DNA of 64,000 nucleotides, taken from the NCBI RefSeq assembly GCF_949628215.1, contig NC_134277.1, forward strand, positions 121,994,963 through 122,058,962, read 5' to 3'. Made by a program: the position numbers and the translations under genes. Below, one piece after another: positions 12,601-27,600 of this stretch. Every line of letters starts with the position of its first letter. The stretch's first letter is position 1. The notes beneath the pieces were generated by a model that worked only from the letters and a program-made list of their open reading frames with translations, was not told the DNA's origin and ran no database searches. This DNA comes from Phalacrocorax aristotelis. Its lineage: Eukaryota > Chordata > Aves > Suliformes > Phalacrocoracidae.

Positions 12601-15600
12601 AAGCAGCTTCTCCTGTACAGGGCAGCACAGTCATCATCTATGGCGAGACTTGTGGGGAGGGAGAAGTAAATGCTATTTTAGTAGTATCACTCACTATCTT
12701 CCAGTTATTTTTCTATGGAGTAGTTTAAGAAAATTTATTAAATAGGTCAGGATTAATTTCTGCTTGTGCTGCTTGTATATTTTGCATTTTCTTGGCCATG
12801 TGTTTAGCCTGTATGAAATCTTTAAAATTCTCTGACTGCTGTGTCTGGGAACACAGCAGGCAGTTCGTGTTTATGGATACACAGAAGAGACATACCAAAG
12901 TTTAACAAGCAAAATTTCAATCGAGAGGGATGCCTTTTGAGCACGTTGGATAATAAGAATAATCAAGGATACTAAATGGAATTATTTTGCATATTATGTA
13001 TATATACATAGGTCTCTCTGTGTGTATACATGCACGCACACACACGTAAAAGTATCATTATATATAAGCAAAGCTTGAAGATGTGGGTTTACAGAAGAGA
13101 AGAGTACTTGTATGTAGAGGACTGCCTGTCGTTATTCCATACGTCTATGGAAGTCTATACTCTAATGCTCCATCAGAGTTACTGGTGGCCTTGCTATGTT
13201 GGTGATACACAGTGAACATCTGCATATTTACTGTGGGACAAAACCATTTATACCAAACACAGATTTCAGTTTAGCGTGGGAAGTAAGGGGTTTAATCTGT
13301 CATTTAGAATCCAATAGATTATTTCTGTCCTCCTGGTATGGATTCAGTCTTTTCTTCTTTTTTTTGAAGAAAAGTTATAGAATATTACATGCTCTTTTTT
13401 TTTTTATCCTTGAGCCTCTTTCTTCTCACTTCTTACTGTACTTTTCCTTCTTTAGAAGATTGTCCTTTTGTGATCAAAATTATTTTAATTTTTTTAAAAT
13501 AGTGACTAGTAATTACACACCCAGGGGAAAATTTTAAAGTTTTTCTTTTGTCTTCTGGAGCCGGAAAGGCTCTTTGTGTACATGGGGGCTAACCATGTCC
13601 CTCCACTGTAGCACAGAGCCAGCTGTTCATCTCTCATCCCGACTCTATAGCTGAAGAAGGATACACATATTGGATAAAATACACCCATTGTTCAACTCAG
13701 ATTGAAGCAGGATTTGAGTGTTGCTTGGCCAATAAAGAGAATGAATTTTATTCTTTCTATATGGATAATTATTTTCTACAGAGGAGGACACAATGTCTTG
13801 CCATTTCTCCACTGTCATTGCCTCCACCTCATTCCCCCTTCTGCTAAGTCAAAGTCCAAAAGTGTAAAGCGAGAGTTAACTTTCTTGGAGGCATATAAAT
13901 GGGTGGAGCAGCAGGGAGCTCCTCACCATGGACACTGTCTGATACAGTCCCTGGTGCATCACTGACAGCTCCAGGAGAGATCACCCCCTTTGGTAGAGAA
14001 GGCAGGATGTGATTTGGAACTTGCAAATCCTTCCGGAGGCAGATGTCCCTGCCATTGGCCTGGCTGGTGCCAACAAGAAGGATGAGGCTAAGATGTTCAG
14101 GAGACACTCTCTACACTGCTCACCTGCCTGACTGTAAACAAACACTGTCATTCACTAATGGTTAAGTGCTCCTAGTTAAAGCAGTAGATGACCTTCTCCA
14201 AAAGGGCACAAGTAATTGAAGAAAATCTACTGTATGTCTTAGATATTCTGATATGGGGTAGCAAGCTGGAAGAGAGCTAAAGAATAAGGGACAGCTTATG
14301 GCCCTTGTGCAAATTTAAAAAGATAGATTAGGTATCAGTGTACAGTCTGTGTGGAGGTGTGATTATACTGGCACTGCAACAACATAGCTGATTTGATATA
14401 GGTTGATAAACATGTGGTCTCTGCACGCGTGTGCACACACAGACACACACATACACAGTGTTTGTGGGATGTTCATACCTGTGCTGTGCCCTTGCCCTCA
14501 TGCTGCATGTTGTACGAAGAAGGCCAGTTGTGTAACTGCCTGAATTGTATGGAAGGCTATGCTTTCTTTGTAACTCTCCTTTCTCATGTCCCAGTTAGCA
14601 AGTCCAGTTTATTCCACTGGGCATTGGCCCTCCTGTAACTCCAGAGAGGGTATCATTCTGTACGTTACAAGACAGAAAATCTCACCCTGATCAAGGATTC
14701 AAGAAGTGGTCAATTTCTGTAAAGTCTCTTTAATACCCAAGAAGTGTTGCTTTGTATGTTGTAATGTTCTCGCTGTTTTAAAAAAAAACAAAACAAAACA
14801 ACCCAGCCTCTGAGCTCAGCCTTCTCCTTCTACAGACTTGGCGATGATGCCCTAGAAGTCAGGAAGTTAATTTCTGTAAAAGAGCAGCACATTTGGTTTC
14901 TGGTCTGTTCATTAGTGTGGAGAACATGACAACAGATAGCAACATCATCTCTTTAATCTGCCAGCTTGTTACCTGAATTGTGAACCACAAGCTTTATTCC
15001 ACAAGATCCAGTCTGATATTTACATTCATAAAACTTCTTACAGTGCTGGTCCAAAGGCATCATTATTAACACTGAACATAGATGATACCTGCCACTTTAC
15101 GAAGAAATATGGGAAGAAGTTCACTGCCTGTAGACACACAAAGTCTAAGCGCTTAAGGATCTGGAGAAGGACTAGGGAAATACAGAAATAAATAAGCTTA
15201 AGCAGAAGTAAGCTAAAAGCAGAACTTTAAAGGAGAGTTTCCGTGACCCCTTGAAGAGAAGCAGCGTATTGCAACGTGCTTCAGCCCTGTGCCAGAGTAT
15301 GCCTTTTCCTTCTTCTAAATAGTTGAGTTTAGAGGCTAATCTTACTTTTAGCAAGTTTTGGGCTTAATTTTTTAGAGCTGTTTCAGAAATAGTGGCTTTC
15401 TTAATCAGAGGAACAGACAGCTCATTCTTGGAGGCAGCGTGGGGTTAAAATCCAGACCTCTGTGCTTCAACTACAGAGAACAGAGAACTAGGACAAGATA
15501 ACTGAGAGCTTTAACCCAAAAATGCATGCCTCTTCAAGTTGGTTATCTGTAGCTATTTCCCCTCCTTCAGCTGTTTTCTTGGCCTCTCCCTCAGATGTCC

Positions 15601-18600
15601 TGCCTGTCCTGCAAGGATGCCATATCAGCTGACAAGGGAGCTACTGCTAAAGCTAAAGAGTCTGCAGCATTTTACCTTAATATGCTGGGCTGTTAGTTTT
15701 ATGTTTGTTTCTAAATTAAAAGCAGGAAGCGTACAAAATAAATAAATAAAAAACTGTAACTAAATGAGCAGCTGTGTAGGAAGGAGACCATCCTCTGCAC
15801 ATGTACTTAAGATAACAAAATCGTGCCTGTTTCTCTGTATCTGATAATCTCTGACTTTCCTGAAAGCAGTTACAATCAGCTGTTAAAGAAAAGCAAGAAA
15901 CGAAAATGTTTAGAAGCAAAACATTTTTTTTTAACCTATCAGTTCAAATAGTTAAAAGCTATTTTATAGAAGAAGTTGTACCTCTGTCCTTCCCAAGTTA
16001 GCATTTACCCCAGATCCCCTGAATTTTATCATGTAGCAGGCGGTTTGTGGCAAAGGATTAAATATGACTTGCTTGTCACTGAATGTGATACATCCCTTCC
16101 CTCCCTCTCCACCCTGCAGTGGAAATGATGGAGATTTAATTAGAGGAAATCGAAACCAGCTTCCAGAAAACAAATATGATTTGAAATTGTTTTCATAATC
16201 ATGCGATCGTTTAAATTATATTTCCTAATGGATCTTTTTAGTATAACATATAACACTGGAAAACATTTTAAACCTGATTTTATTGGTCTTTTTGAAGGGA
16301 TTTAGGACTTTTTAGTCTGATAGACAGTCTGTGGCCTCCAGTAGTACCTGTAAAAGTTCCTGGACAAAGTCAAGACTGTGAAACGGTAAGTCTTGTTATT
16401 ATGGAAATGTATTTTTTCACTCATGACTATATTTGTTGGTAGTGTAATCGTGTTTGCATTGGGAATCAGATGCTCTCCCTCTCTTTAGCTACTGAGTTTT
16501 GTTTTACTGGTTCTGGCAACCTCCTAGGCTAACCGGAAGCCCTCTGGATCAGCAGCATCTTTCCAAAATGATGCAGTTAGCCCCTTATTAATCCTCTGGA
16601 GCTAGAATGGTAGGATGTCCAGACAAATTATTCCTCTCCTCTCCTTGCAGGAGGAAAGAGGTATTAGATAGCATGGAGCCAGCTGAGAAATCTGTATACA
16701 AGGGTATTAACTTGTTCTCTGAAGCACTTTTCAGCCTTAGATTCGAAAGCACCTTTATGAAGATTAACTTCTGTGAGGACAGACTGACTGCTGGAATCAG
16801 GTCTCCTACTAGTTAGAATGATTTTGACTGATACTTGTCTCATGTGAAGACAAAGGATGAACACAAAAATAATCTATGAAAAAGTATTTAATGTTTCTGT
16901 GATTTTAGGGGGTGGGGAGGTAGTTACGGTTTTAAAGTTAAAGGTAGTTAAAGATTTTAAGTATGTTACTATACATTTGCAAACCTAAAATTGCATCTTT
17001 GATTTTCCCTTTATTAGTGGTTGTATTTGAAAAGGTGTTCTGTCATATCAAGTGTCATTTTGGTAGTGTGAGATCATTTGAGAAGCTTCTGGGTAACCGA
17101 GTGCGTGTGCTGTCCTGCTGTTCCTGTATAGCTGTTCTTGGGGGAAGAAGTTTATGGTGATAAAAATTTATGTTACAGCCTAGGGGAGTCAATCAGGATG
17201 TAAATCCTAGAAAAGAAGAAAAAGCTGGAAATAAACAAGTTTCAAAACCAGGGGACATTAAAGGTGGATGTTACTAGTTATTTCTAAAGTCTGAGAATCT
17301 TTTCTTGGCAATGGAGAGTGTTCTTTGCATTGTGCAGGGATTTATGTTGAAGAATAAAAAGTTCAGACCTTGATTATATATAAAACCAAGACCGAAACTG
17401 AGTGAAATGGCTGTTCTCTCCTTGACTGTCCCTTTCATCTAGACATTTCAGAAGTCTCAGAGGAACGGGTTGTTTTGTGCCTCAGAATTCTGTGGACAAC
17501 AGAATGGGAACATCCACGGATGGAGCAAAGCTTTTAGATGTTGTTTAGCGTTGTTATGACTCTCATTTGTTCTTAATTTTCTCTATTTTATTAGCAATCT
17601 AAAAATGGAGAAAACTTTTCATAATCATGTAGTTTACACTTCTGTCATGGGTTTAAAACACTCATTCATTCCACAGAGGATCAAGACTTGCATTTTACTG
17701 CTGCAGGTTTTTGGCTGAGTGGAGTTTTTTCAGTTGAGGTACATTTTTCTTGATACAAACGGTATAGTTTCATGCACAGTTTTATGGAAGCAGCTTTATA
17801 TATAGGTACATAAATAATATTGCCAGCATGCTGATAATATTGTTGGGAAGAGATCTGTGGGACTGATTTCTTTTGAGCCATGTGTACACTCAGATACCTT
17901 CTTTAGTGCTGTCAGAGGCAAACAGAATTTCAGTTGATGCCTTTTGCTTTTTTCCCTCTTTATGCAGATTTTTTTAGTGGGTATTCAGCTGTCTTTAATA
18001 GATTCATTTTTCTTTTTTTAAGTGAAATGCTTTATTAGCAACAAACATTGCTAGAAGGATATTTTACCATATGCGCAATAAAAATTATTTTCTAGCATTG
18101 TCTTTTTTTTTTCCTCAGAAGCCTTTATAGTTTGGGACCTCTTTAAGTGGTGATTGATAAAGTTGTTACGTCACGGTACTTTTTAAGGGAGAAAGAAGAA
18201 TCTGGCATAACACAAAGAGAACAGTTCTTGTAGCTGTTGTGTTCCTGTTCTTCATTATCTCCTTGTGCTGTCCTGGATTTAATTTGGCAGCTTTAAAAGT
18301 TAGTCAGCTGTTTACTATCACAAAAACCCACCCACATGCAAAAGTCCCCAAATCTCAGAAAAGTTATGGATGTTTAAAAAAAAAAAAAGAAAAAAAAGGA
18401 ATAATCAGGGCACTCCTACCATGTAATAAAAAAATGCAAAACCAACAAGTACCTTGAAGTAGTCAAAGTGTTTGCCAGTTGTGCCAAATCATGAGATGTT
18501 TTTGTGATGAGAATCAATGTCAGATTATGGAAAGAATGATACGCACAAGCTGATTTCACTTATAACTTGTGAATGTCAGTTTATTAACTCAGAGTCACTG

Positions 18601-21600
18601 TTATTAACCATATAATTTTGTTTTCCCATCCCTCTTAAAATGTAAATTGGGTGATTCATTTTGGCAATTATTATAAAACCCGACTGGCCAAATTAAAGTG
18701 CCTTTTTTAAGGTCACATTTCTTTTCCTTTTCAATAGACGACAAATAATCTTCCTCCTCCCAGCTTCTGTTACATTCTTACTGCTCAGTCTGGTGAAATA
18801 CATGTGGAAGTGGATGAGGAAGAACAGATTTCTAATTTGTACCAGCCACCAGCTGTTCGTGGTCTAAAGGAAATTCTTCAGGTAATCTGCTTTACAAGTC
18901 AGATAACAAATACTTTGCCCCACTGGATTTCTGGTATCATGTTTGTCTCATGCCCTGTTTTTGTACTATTTTCAGATTGATGGGTGTAATGAACGTTGTA
19001 GCTTTTGGGCACAAGTGCTGTATCTAAGGCCACAGGTAATCTTTTCACTTAGCAATGAATTCAACATAAAATCAATGTTATGTTTATGTGAAGAAGCCAG
19101 TGTTCATCTTGTTTAGGGGAAAACCCAAAACCTTGTGGATTTTCGTCAAGAGTTGTATGAGCAGAATTATCACCAGGTCTAAAATGCTTGTGAATGGGTA
19201 AAATGAACTGCACCTCCAGTTTCAATACCATCCAGTCCAGAAAGTTAATTATTTCTGAATAAATAGGTATCTAACCAGAGGTAGTATTTCACCCTGGTAA
19301 GGGAGCTTGCAGGAAGTTTGTTGAGACTCCGTTTATAGATAAAAGCTGTCCTTAGATAAATAGCAAAAAGTTCCCAGTCAGTTGAGTGTCTGGGGATAGA
19401 ATTTAACAGATGATGGTTATATAAAAATACAGTTTTGCTCTTTGCATGCAAGTGTGTGGACTATTTTTGTTGACTTCAATAGAAGCCCCTCAGGCAAATT
19501 TGGCCTTTATGGTCCAGTTAGTAGAAGGGACCTTAGGACTCTTAGGTAAATACATCTGCCATCCATACTATGTTGGAAAGCTTATAATTATGTTCTATCT
19601 ATTTGTTTCTGAATGGTGCTACAATTTTCATGCCAAATGTTGCTAACTCCCTCAGTAGTTAAAAGATTTTTTTGTTGCTGGTTTATTTTTTTATTCCTGG
19701 TGACTAGATCCTCAGTACAGCCAGCACAGAATTTTGGTGGAGAAGAATTTGCAATTGTCCATCAGCTCCACAAGAAACAAAGTGTGAATCAAAGCATATG
19801 AACCAAAGACAAAGAAATTCCAGAACGGCCAGCAAAATAGCTGGAGATGCTTCCCACCAGTGTGAGACATAAATTTAATTTAGGTCTTGCCCTTTTGCTT
19901 CAAAAGCCAATGAGTTATTTGATTTTTAGGCAGGGAGTACTTTTAACTCCCGAGATGAGGGGTATCTCTTGTGTTTTCTCCATGCTAAGTGAGAATTTAA
20001 CAGAGCATTTGCAAATGTGAAATTAGGGCTAACTTGATGGGATCTTTAGGGCGCTAACAGAAAGACAGACACGTACATGCATGAACTTCTATTTTCAAGA
20101 AACCTGTTCTATTTAGAAATAAAACAAAATTACGGACTAGTGGTATCCTAGCCAAACATTTTTGTATTCAGGAATGTCTACATCTGAGATGCTGTGGGTC
20201 ATCAGTATTCTTGTGTAGATGCACTTCATCACTAAATTAGAGAAAAGATGAAGCATGCAGGAACAGAGGTGATTTTGAAGAATGGAAGCTTGTCTAGCAG
20301 AAAAGAAAAAGGCCTATTATTTGTTTTTGCTACTAGGAGGTTTATTAGCTGGGTTTTTTTAATGGCTATTCACTTACTCACCTGTAAGCACTGAATTTTC
20401 ATAAGTGAACAACATGAGTACTCATAATTTTTTGAAAGTAATGTTGGAAAAAGCAATAGAAGATATTCTTCTTCTGCGTAACTTTTGGATAACCGCTCTA
20501 GGAACGTAAATGAATGTATTTACCTGCTGTTAGTGTATTGCTTGCCTAGTCCTCCCAGAAGAAGGCCACAAACAGCAGCTTGTTTACTGCAGTTGCCTTT
20601 GCCAAGGCGACATCCTTTGCATGCAAAATCATCAAGCTGTAGTAAGTGAGGAAGGGACTATGATATGGTTTATTTTGCAGATTTATTGTTATTAGATAAT
20701 CTGCTACGTGAGCTAATTCAGATGTACTTTAAAAGTAATATTCTATGTAGCTACAATATTCTGAGATACTTCATTTGTGTGAAGGAGGAATGGAAATATG
20801 CTTTTACTATTACTCAGAATCTGTACTGTGGTACAGAAGGAATATGAGGAAATATATTCCATCTGTGGTTAAGGAGCTGTCCTTCCTTATAACTCAATCC
20901 TGCTGCTATTTGTCTGTTGTGCCCTCTCTGTTCAGAACAAATTGTCACATATAGCTAGATGATTATTTTATACTAACTTGTGATTTTTTGCTGTTAGTAT
21001 TATTTGGATGATTCTTCTGAAAGTCAGCTTTTAATGTGTTAGTAAGTCTCATGGGACAGCTGTAAAAATTCTTTCTTTGAAGCTGTCCTAATGCTATACA
21101 CACAGAAGAGGTACTCAAATGTATGTACTTCCTAGGCAAAGAAACGACGTCAGTGCAACAGGCTGCATATATTGTATTAAGACATAACTGTAATATCTGA
21201 GTTATAAACTTTCCCAGTCATTATTTACAATTACTGCGTTTGTTCTAAGAGCTGCTAGGGTGAACAAAAAGCTAATTCTAGTGTAGTTAAAGGTTTCAAG
21301 GTTTGAATTCAACTGAAGACAAAAAGTTGGGGTTCTCATTGCATTACCTTATGCTAGAGTCATGCAACTTTGAGAATAAAGTACTTATGTGATATGTGTG
21401 TCTCCAGTCATTGCAGTATCTTAATTTAATTTAAATGTTTTAAGTATGAATTTTTACTCAGCAGACTTAATTAAAAATAGTAGCAAAAGATTTTTAAATT
21501 AAGGAAGTAACTTAATTTCAGTTAAATATTTTAAAATATTAGAATCTTAAAAATTGCAAGTAGCTTGGACTGGTAAATGTGAAATATGCTTTGTTACTAA

Positions 21601-24600
21601 ACCCATTTTTTCTAAAGCATGGGAAAATTTATATACGCAAACAGGTATTATAAAAGTTGTGCTTAAAAAAAAGAAGAAAAGCATGAATCGGCAAATTGTA
21701 ACGCATCTGATTTTGTTAGAGACCCTGGAATAAGCACTGATGTGTATATAATGTCTGTCTAGTTTGTCTTGCTCATCATCCCAGTGTGAAAAATTTCTAA
21801 AACTCTATGGATTTTATGATAATTCTTTTCAGATATGAAGCCTGAGTTGGTAGGTATTTTGTTTGTGACATCAGTAGTTGCGATACAGCTTAATTTAGGC
21901 ACACCAGTATATTTTTATGACTTTCTTAGGAAGAAAACTTACATTGTCATTGCAAATTCCTATGTTTCGTACGTATGAGTTATCTACTTTCTTCTTTCTA
22001 TGTATTCAAATTTCATCATTCAAATATTTAGAGATGTTTGTTCAACAGAAAGAAGAACCTCCAGCCTTATAGCTTACAGTAGCTATTAGCCAAGGACTGG
22101 TGCTCTTGGGAATCAGATAACAGTACATGGAAAATTTGCTCACACAGGAATAATATTGGTAGTAGTGTTAGCCTTTCTTTTTTTAAGGAAAAAATCATAT
22201 AAGACTTCGTTCATAAAAGCAGCCAATTAACTTTATATGTGTGTGTGTGTATATATTATATATTTTTTAATACAAAATATATTTTCGAATCCCTAGTACA
22301 GTCCAAGTGAGTTATGATAAGGCACAGTAGTTGATAAAGCCAAGATTCCAGTGGGTCAGCCTTGGAAAGTTAATTTAAGGTAGAGACGTTTGTATCTGCA
22401 GTAAGGAGTAATGAAAAATTCCAATAAAGCTTTGATTCATTGTCTTGCACGAGCCCTAAATGTAATAATTTCTCTCAGTTTTATTAGTTATTTAAATGAG
22501 AATGTCATTTTAGTCTTTCCTTCTACTAAACATTAACAACTGCATTCCAATTTTTTTTTTTAATACTAGACAAAACACAGTGTTCCTATAAACCAGAGTG
22601 AGATTTGGTTGTTTGTGACTGACTCCACATTGCAAAATGTGGTTCGTATAATGCCAAAAGTTGTGGCTGTGTCAGTTGCTGCTCCGTGTGTTCTCAGTAC
22701 AGAAATCACAGAAGCCCTCAGTGTTGCATCACGACTAGTCTTCTTCAAGGATGCGCTGTGGGGAAATGGTAAGCTTTACGCGTGGTTTTGAAGCAGTTGG
22801 AATCAAACTGAAATAGCATCCTAATCTCTGACACTGCAATATCTGGCCTATGAAGACTTTCATTCTCAGGTGAAGATGAGACGTTGAAATTTTGGGTTGA
22901 GAAAGTTGAAAGGGGTTGTAATTAGAGCGTTCCCGTAAGGTTTCTTTTTTAGATTTGTGGCTTGATCTCCAAAGTAAATGAGAAATTCAGTGATCTTGGT
23001 ATATGTCCACCAATATTTCTGTCAGTCTTCCCTGATGGCTGTTGCATCTAGTGACCAGTGTCAATCAAATTTGCTAGCTGACAGAAGACGCAGAGATATT
23101 AAGAAACCTAGTTTCATTTGTTTTGGTATTCTTGCAGAAGCTTGTTTTATTGACTTTAACTACCTCTAAAAGGAGCAGGAAGGTGAATCTAGAGACATGC
23201 ATGTCCCTGGATACAGAAATTTTACAGAATCTCCTGTACCATCTTAGCTGTGAGCTTTGGCCACAATACAGATTATGTAACAATGGTAGTTCTCTTTATA
23301 TTAATTTTTACTTGCTCTTTTTTGAGGTTCAGGTATGGTTCTGAATGGTGCCTGCATGTATAGTTCACATCTTACGCCTTGGGTGCCCAAGCTTATTATC
23401 AGGGAGTAGACAGTAGTGTTGTGTTTGCAGGAAGTGTGGTGTGAGGCAGTCAGAGTGGAATCGGACTCCCTTCTGCCATGTCCAAATTTTTAAAACATCT
23501 TTATTCCCTGGAGGTCACAAAGTGTAATGAGAGCATGATGCATGTATGCCGAAAACAAATATTTTGTCATTGAGAAAACCTGATGGAGTCTATCCATCTG
23601 TTTAGTAGCTGGCAGAGATCGTTGTCTTTATTGGCCATGACGATTAACATGGTCACCTTTTTCCTTGTTACTGTACTGAGTTGAAATGTCTTTGTTGGCA
23701 GGTAGGATTATTTGTGTTGAACGTACTGTTCTCTTATTACAAAAGCCTCTTTTGTACTCGGCTGCCGGTGCTGACCTCAGTGAGCTGACTGGCCCTGTCA
23801 GACTCGATGAGCTGGATTCTACAACTCAGGCCAACTCCATTTGTGCTGTAAGAGGTTTGTATGGCCTTTCCTGAAATGAATGCTGTTAATTATTTGTGCT
23901 CACTTTAATCATATTGATTTCTTGTACAGACAGCGTGGAGGGATAAAAAAGCACAGCATTGCTGTGGGTCATTAGGATATTCAAGTTTTCATACTTCTTA
24001 GTGGGCTCTGTTTGCCTTTTGCTGGCCAAGCTCTGCTCCCACTCATTCATACCCCAGAATACGTTTGATGCACAATCTGTTTTATTATATTCCTTCCTTC
24101 ACCATCTTCTTTCAGGAGCCTTCTGTTCACACCAGCCTTGTTGATGTTGGCAACAGTAAGGTATACCAATATTTTTTAGGCAGATGGATAAGATATGTTA
24201 GCCAGATCCTGAATGGTAGGGGTTAGTGTCTGATTTCCCTGGAGCTTTGCTGCAATGGGGCAATTTAGTATTTCACCATAATCATCTAGCATAACTTGGC
24301 CAATATTTGCTCACCAGCCACTTTGGATCATTGCTTTGTCTAATATTTCAGTCCTACCACTAACCATGCAGAAATGTTTCTTACAATGTATTTTCTAGCA
24401 TTTCCTAATCACAAAGAAACATTTCCTACCCTGTATTTTCTAATGCTTTGCCCGGTCAGCTTCTTAAACCCCCTAGTTGTAGAGTGCCTATAGGGAAAAG
24501 TCCTTAAAAGCCCAATGACTCTTGGCTTTTAAAGACAATTTCCTTTCTTGATTTAACTCTTAATGATTCCAGTAGCCCTTGTAGAAAATTTTTGATACTG

Positions 24601-27600
24601 TTCTACATTTACCCTTTCAAGTATTCACTGGAGCATTTTAAATGAGCTTTAGAACAATAGCAAATAATGGTTACAGATTAATCCTTCCAGCTATAACGTG
24701 ATGCACTGAAAAGACAGGTCGAAACCAGGCAAAGCTGTTACTAAACATACCTTCTCTTATGGTAGAGTCACAAGTTAGAAATGCCTCTGTGATTAATAAA
24801 TGAGCACCTTGCAGTGGCAAATCTTGAACTCTAACAGTGCATAATGAAAAAAAAGCACAATTAGAGGCACTTCACTCAAAGCCTTGGTTGTTGTGTACAT
24901 CTCACATAGATATTGTGAGTTACTTGAAAGATATTTCTGTCACTGGGTGTGAAATACTTTTTGGCTTTTTTTTTTTTTGTAACCTAATAGTTACGCTAAG
25001 ATTTATCACTTCTCCGCTCTTAATTTTATAACTATGTATGAGAAGTGCCTGTCTTCTTTTGTCCCATTGACAGTGTACATAGTAAGATAAAGCAAACATT
25101 TCTCTGTCTTTTCTTTTTCCAGCAGAACAAAGAACATACACCTTTGTGATCTGTTGTGTAAACAAGTACTTATTTTACACACATGGGAGGTATCACGCCT
25201 TCCCTGTTTTGTATTACACGTGGAAGAATGACAAAAGGAGAAATCAATCCTTCAACCTTGACTTGCTTCATCTGAAATTTGTCCATGGTAGCTGTTATTA
25301 GTGTGTTCCCACACATTTGTACCAATGTAGAATATAAAGTGTCTTCTTTATGCCTACGGTAATGCTATATATATAGATGATAACTCTCACTTTTATGTGT
25401 AACTAAAATTATTCCATTTTAGCACTTAAGCTATATATCCAGTGTTTTGGAATTCAGTTAGTTATTGCTTACATCTTTCTACCGAAGAAGTGAAACTAAT
25501 AGCACTGACCCTACTTTGTTGGTGGGAGCTTATGAATTGGATGGAATAACCCATGAAGGAAAATCTATCATCTCTGAAATTCACTCACTGTCTCTGTCTT
25601 TTAACTGAGAGAGTTGTTAGCCTGGCTTTCAATGAGAAGCAGTATTACCTCGTTCATTCTTTTTCTCTGTGCCCTCCTTTCACTTCCTGTGCTTTTGGTC
25701 ACTTACGTATGCTGTACGTGGGCCTCCTCTCACCTAACACTCAAAAAGGCTTCAAAAGCTTTACTCTACCCCTTCTTGAAGTAGTGCTTCTTCCTGCTTC
25801 TTACAGTCATGGCTGCTCCTCGTGGCTGTGAGGGATTCAGTCGGCCCAACCTTCTCTAGAAAAACTTCTTTTTAACAGTGAAAAAATGCAGGTGGTCATT
25901 CAAGTCCCCATCCACAGGTGCAGCAACTGGTCACGGTGTTGGAGCTTCCAGGAGTGCCAGGATTGGGGAGGGGCACAGGCCATGCTGCCTGCTGGGCTTT
26001 AGGTAGATCGGTCGTTTGTTGGAAGGTGTATAAATAGGATAAGTTAGGTTGGAAGGAACCTCTGAAGTCCCTCCAGTCCTAACTCCTGCTCAAAGCTGGG
26101 CCCTGAGCAACCTGGTACAACTCTATAGCTGATCCAGCTTTAAAAGGACAATGTTGCTGTCCAAGCAGACCCACTAAGTTTGTCAGAAATACTTGTTTCA
26201 GACAGGACCGGTCATATCAGCTCTGGACTGGAGTGTGTTGCTCTTCAATAGATGACTGAAAACCTGTGGTTGCTTTCTACTGGAAAGTTTATTCTTCTTT
26301 TAAAGATGAGCCTGTGGTTCTCACCTGTGAGCTCATGGTTAATATATTTATTTTCTTACCACTATGCATTGCAAAGTAATTTCTAGCCTCTTTTTGCTGT
26401 ATAGGAGCAGTCGGGATGATTAAGTGTTGGCAGTTCATACTGCACAGAACTGTTTCTCCTCTTAACCCTGCTTACGAGCAAATTCTAGTTAGCCCATACA
26501 ACATGTGTTATGTGGGAATATTGCTTGATTAATGATATTTGCCTGGTATATGACTCACCACCAGTGACTGAATTTTGACATTGGATATTTTCATACCCAA
26601 CACCCTTACTCAAGGGTGGAGTTTTTTTTCAGTTTCCCTCTTAACAGTGTGGACAAAATGGAGTCAGTCAGCTGGTTTCCCTTTTTGACTGAACTTTTCC
26701 CCTTCCTGCCCATTAATCAGGGTAACTCATTGGAAAAAAAAATATTCATATTCATTTTTTGAATGTTTCAACCAGTGTTATGTTTAATCCTCAGCCCTTC
26801 TTTGCATTCCTCACCAGAGACCTGTTTTTCTAGGTGCTGTCCTATTATCAGTCTCTTATTAATAGTCAGCCACAACTCATAAAGATAGACTAGGGGTAAA
26901 AATCAAATTTTGGCTATGTGCATTTCCATTTAAAAGAAGGATCTTGGGAAAGTACCCAAAAGGTTTGTGAACATCAAGCAAAATCTAGTCTTGACAAAGA
27001 TGTACGGCAGTTCATCAGCTTGAACTTGAGCATTCAGTTCAAAAACACAACTGATCATTGAGCACTTTGCATGTGGGATGCACAAGGCTGTCACTCCATT
27101 ATTAGATCAGCTGCCGCCTTCAGTTGTGTTTGTTCTGACTTCAGTGATCTCTGGTGGTTTTCTCAAGGAAACTCTACACTCTCATCAAAATAAATCTCTC
27201 CACTAGACATAATCTCGTCAGTACGATCCTGATTCATTTTCTTCACATGTGCCTGCGTTACTTGTGCACTGGCGCCCTGCAGTTGCAATATGGCACGCAG
27301 TTGGGGGAAAGTTAAAAGGCTTAGAGAGAAACAGATCTGTCAAAAAAGGGGATTTTGTTGTTTTGTTTTGAAAATGATTTTTTGATGAAAAAGGAAACAT
27401 ACTCAGCAAACTAATTGGTAGCTTTTCTTTTCCATGAACAAGGGAAACATGCCCATGCTGTGGCAGAAAGCATCCTGCTGTGTAGTAGCAAGTGCTGATG
27501 GAAGCTCCCAGTTTATCATAAAAACTGAAGAATCAAAAGTATTCCTCTAACAGTCTAGGGGGTTAAATGCAGAGAATTGTTTGTTCTGTCAGTGAAATCC

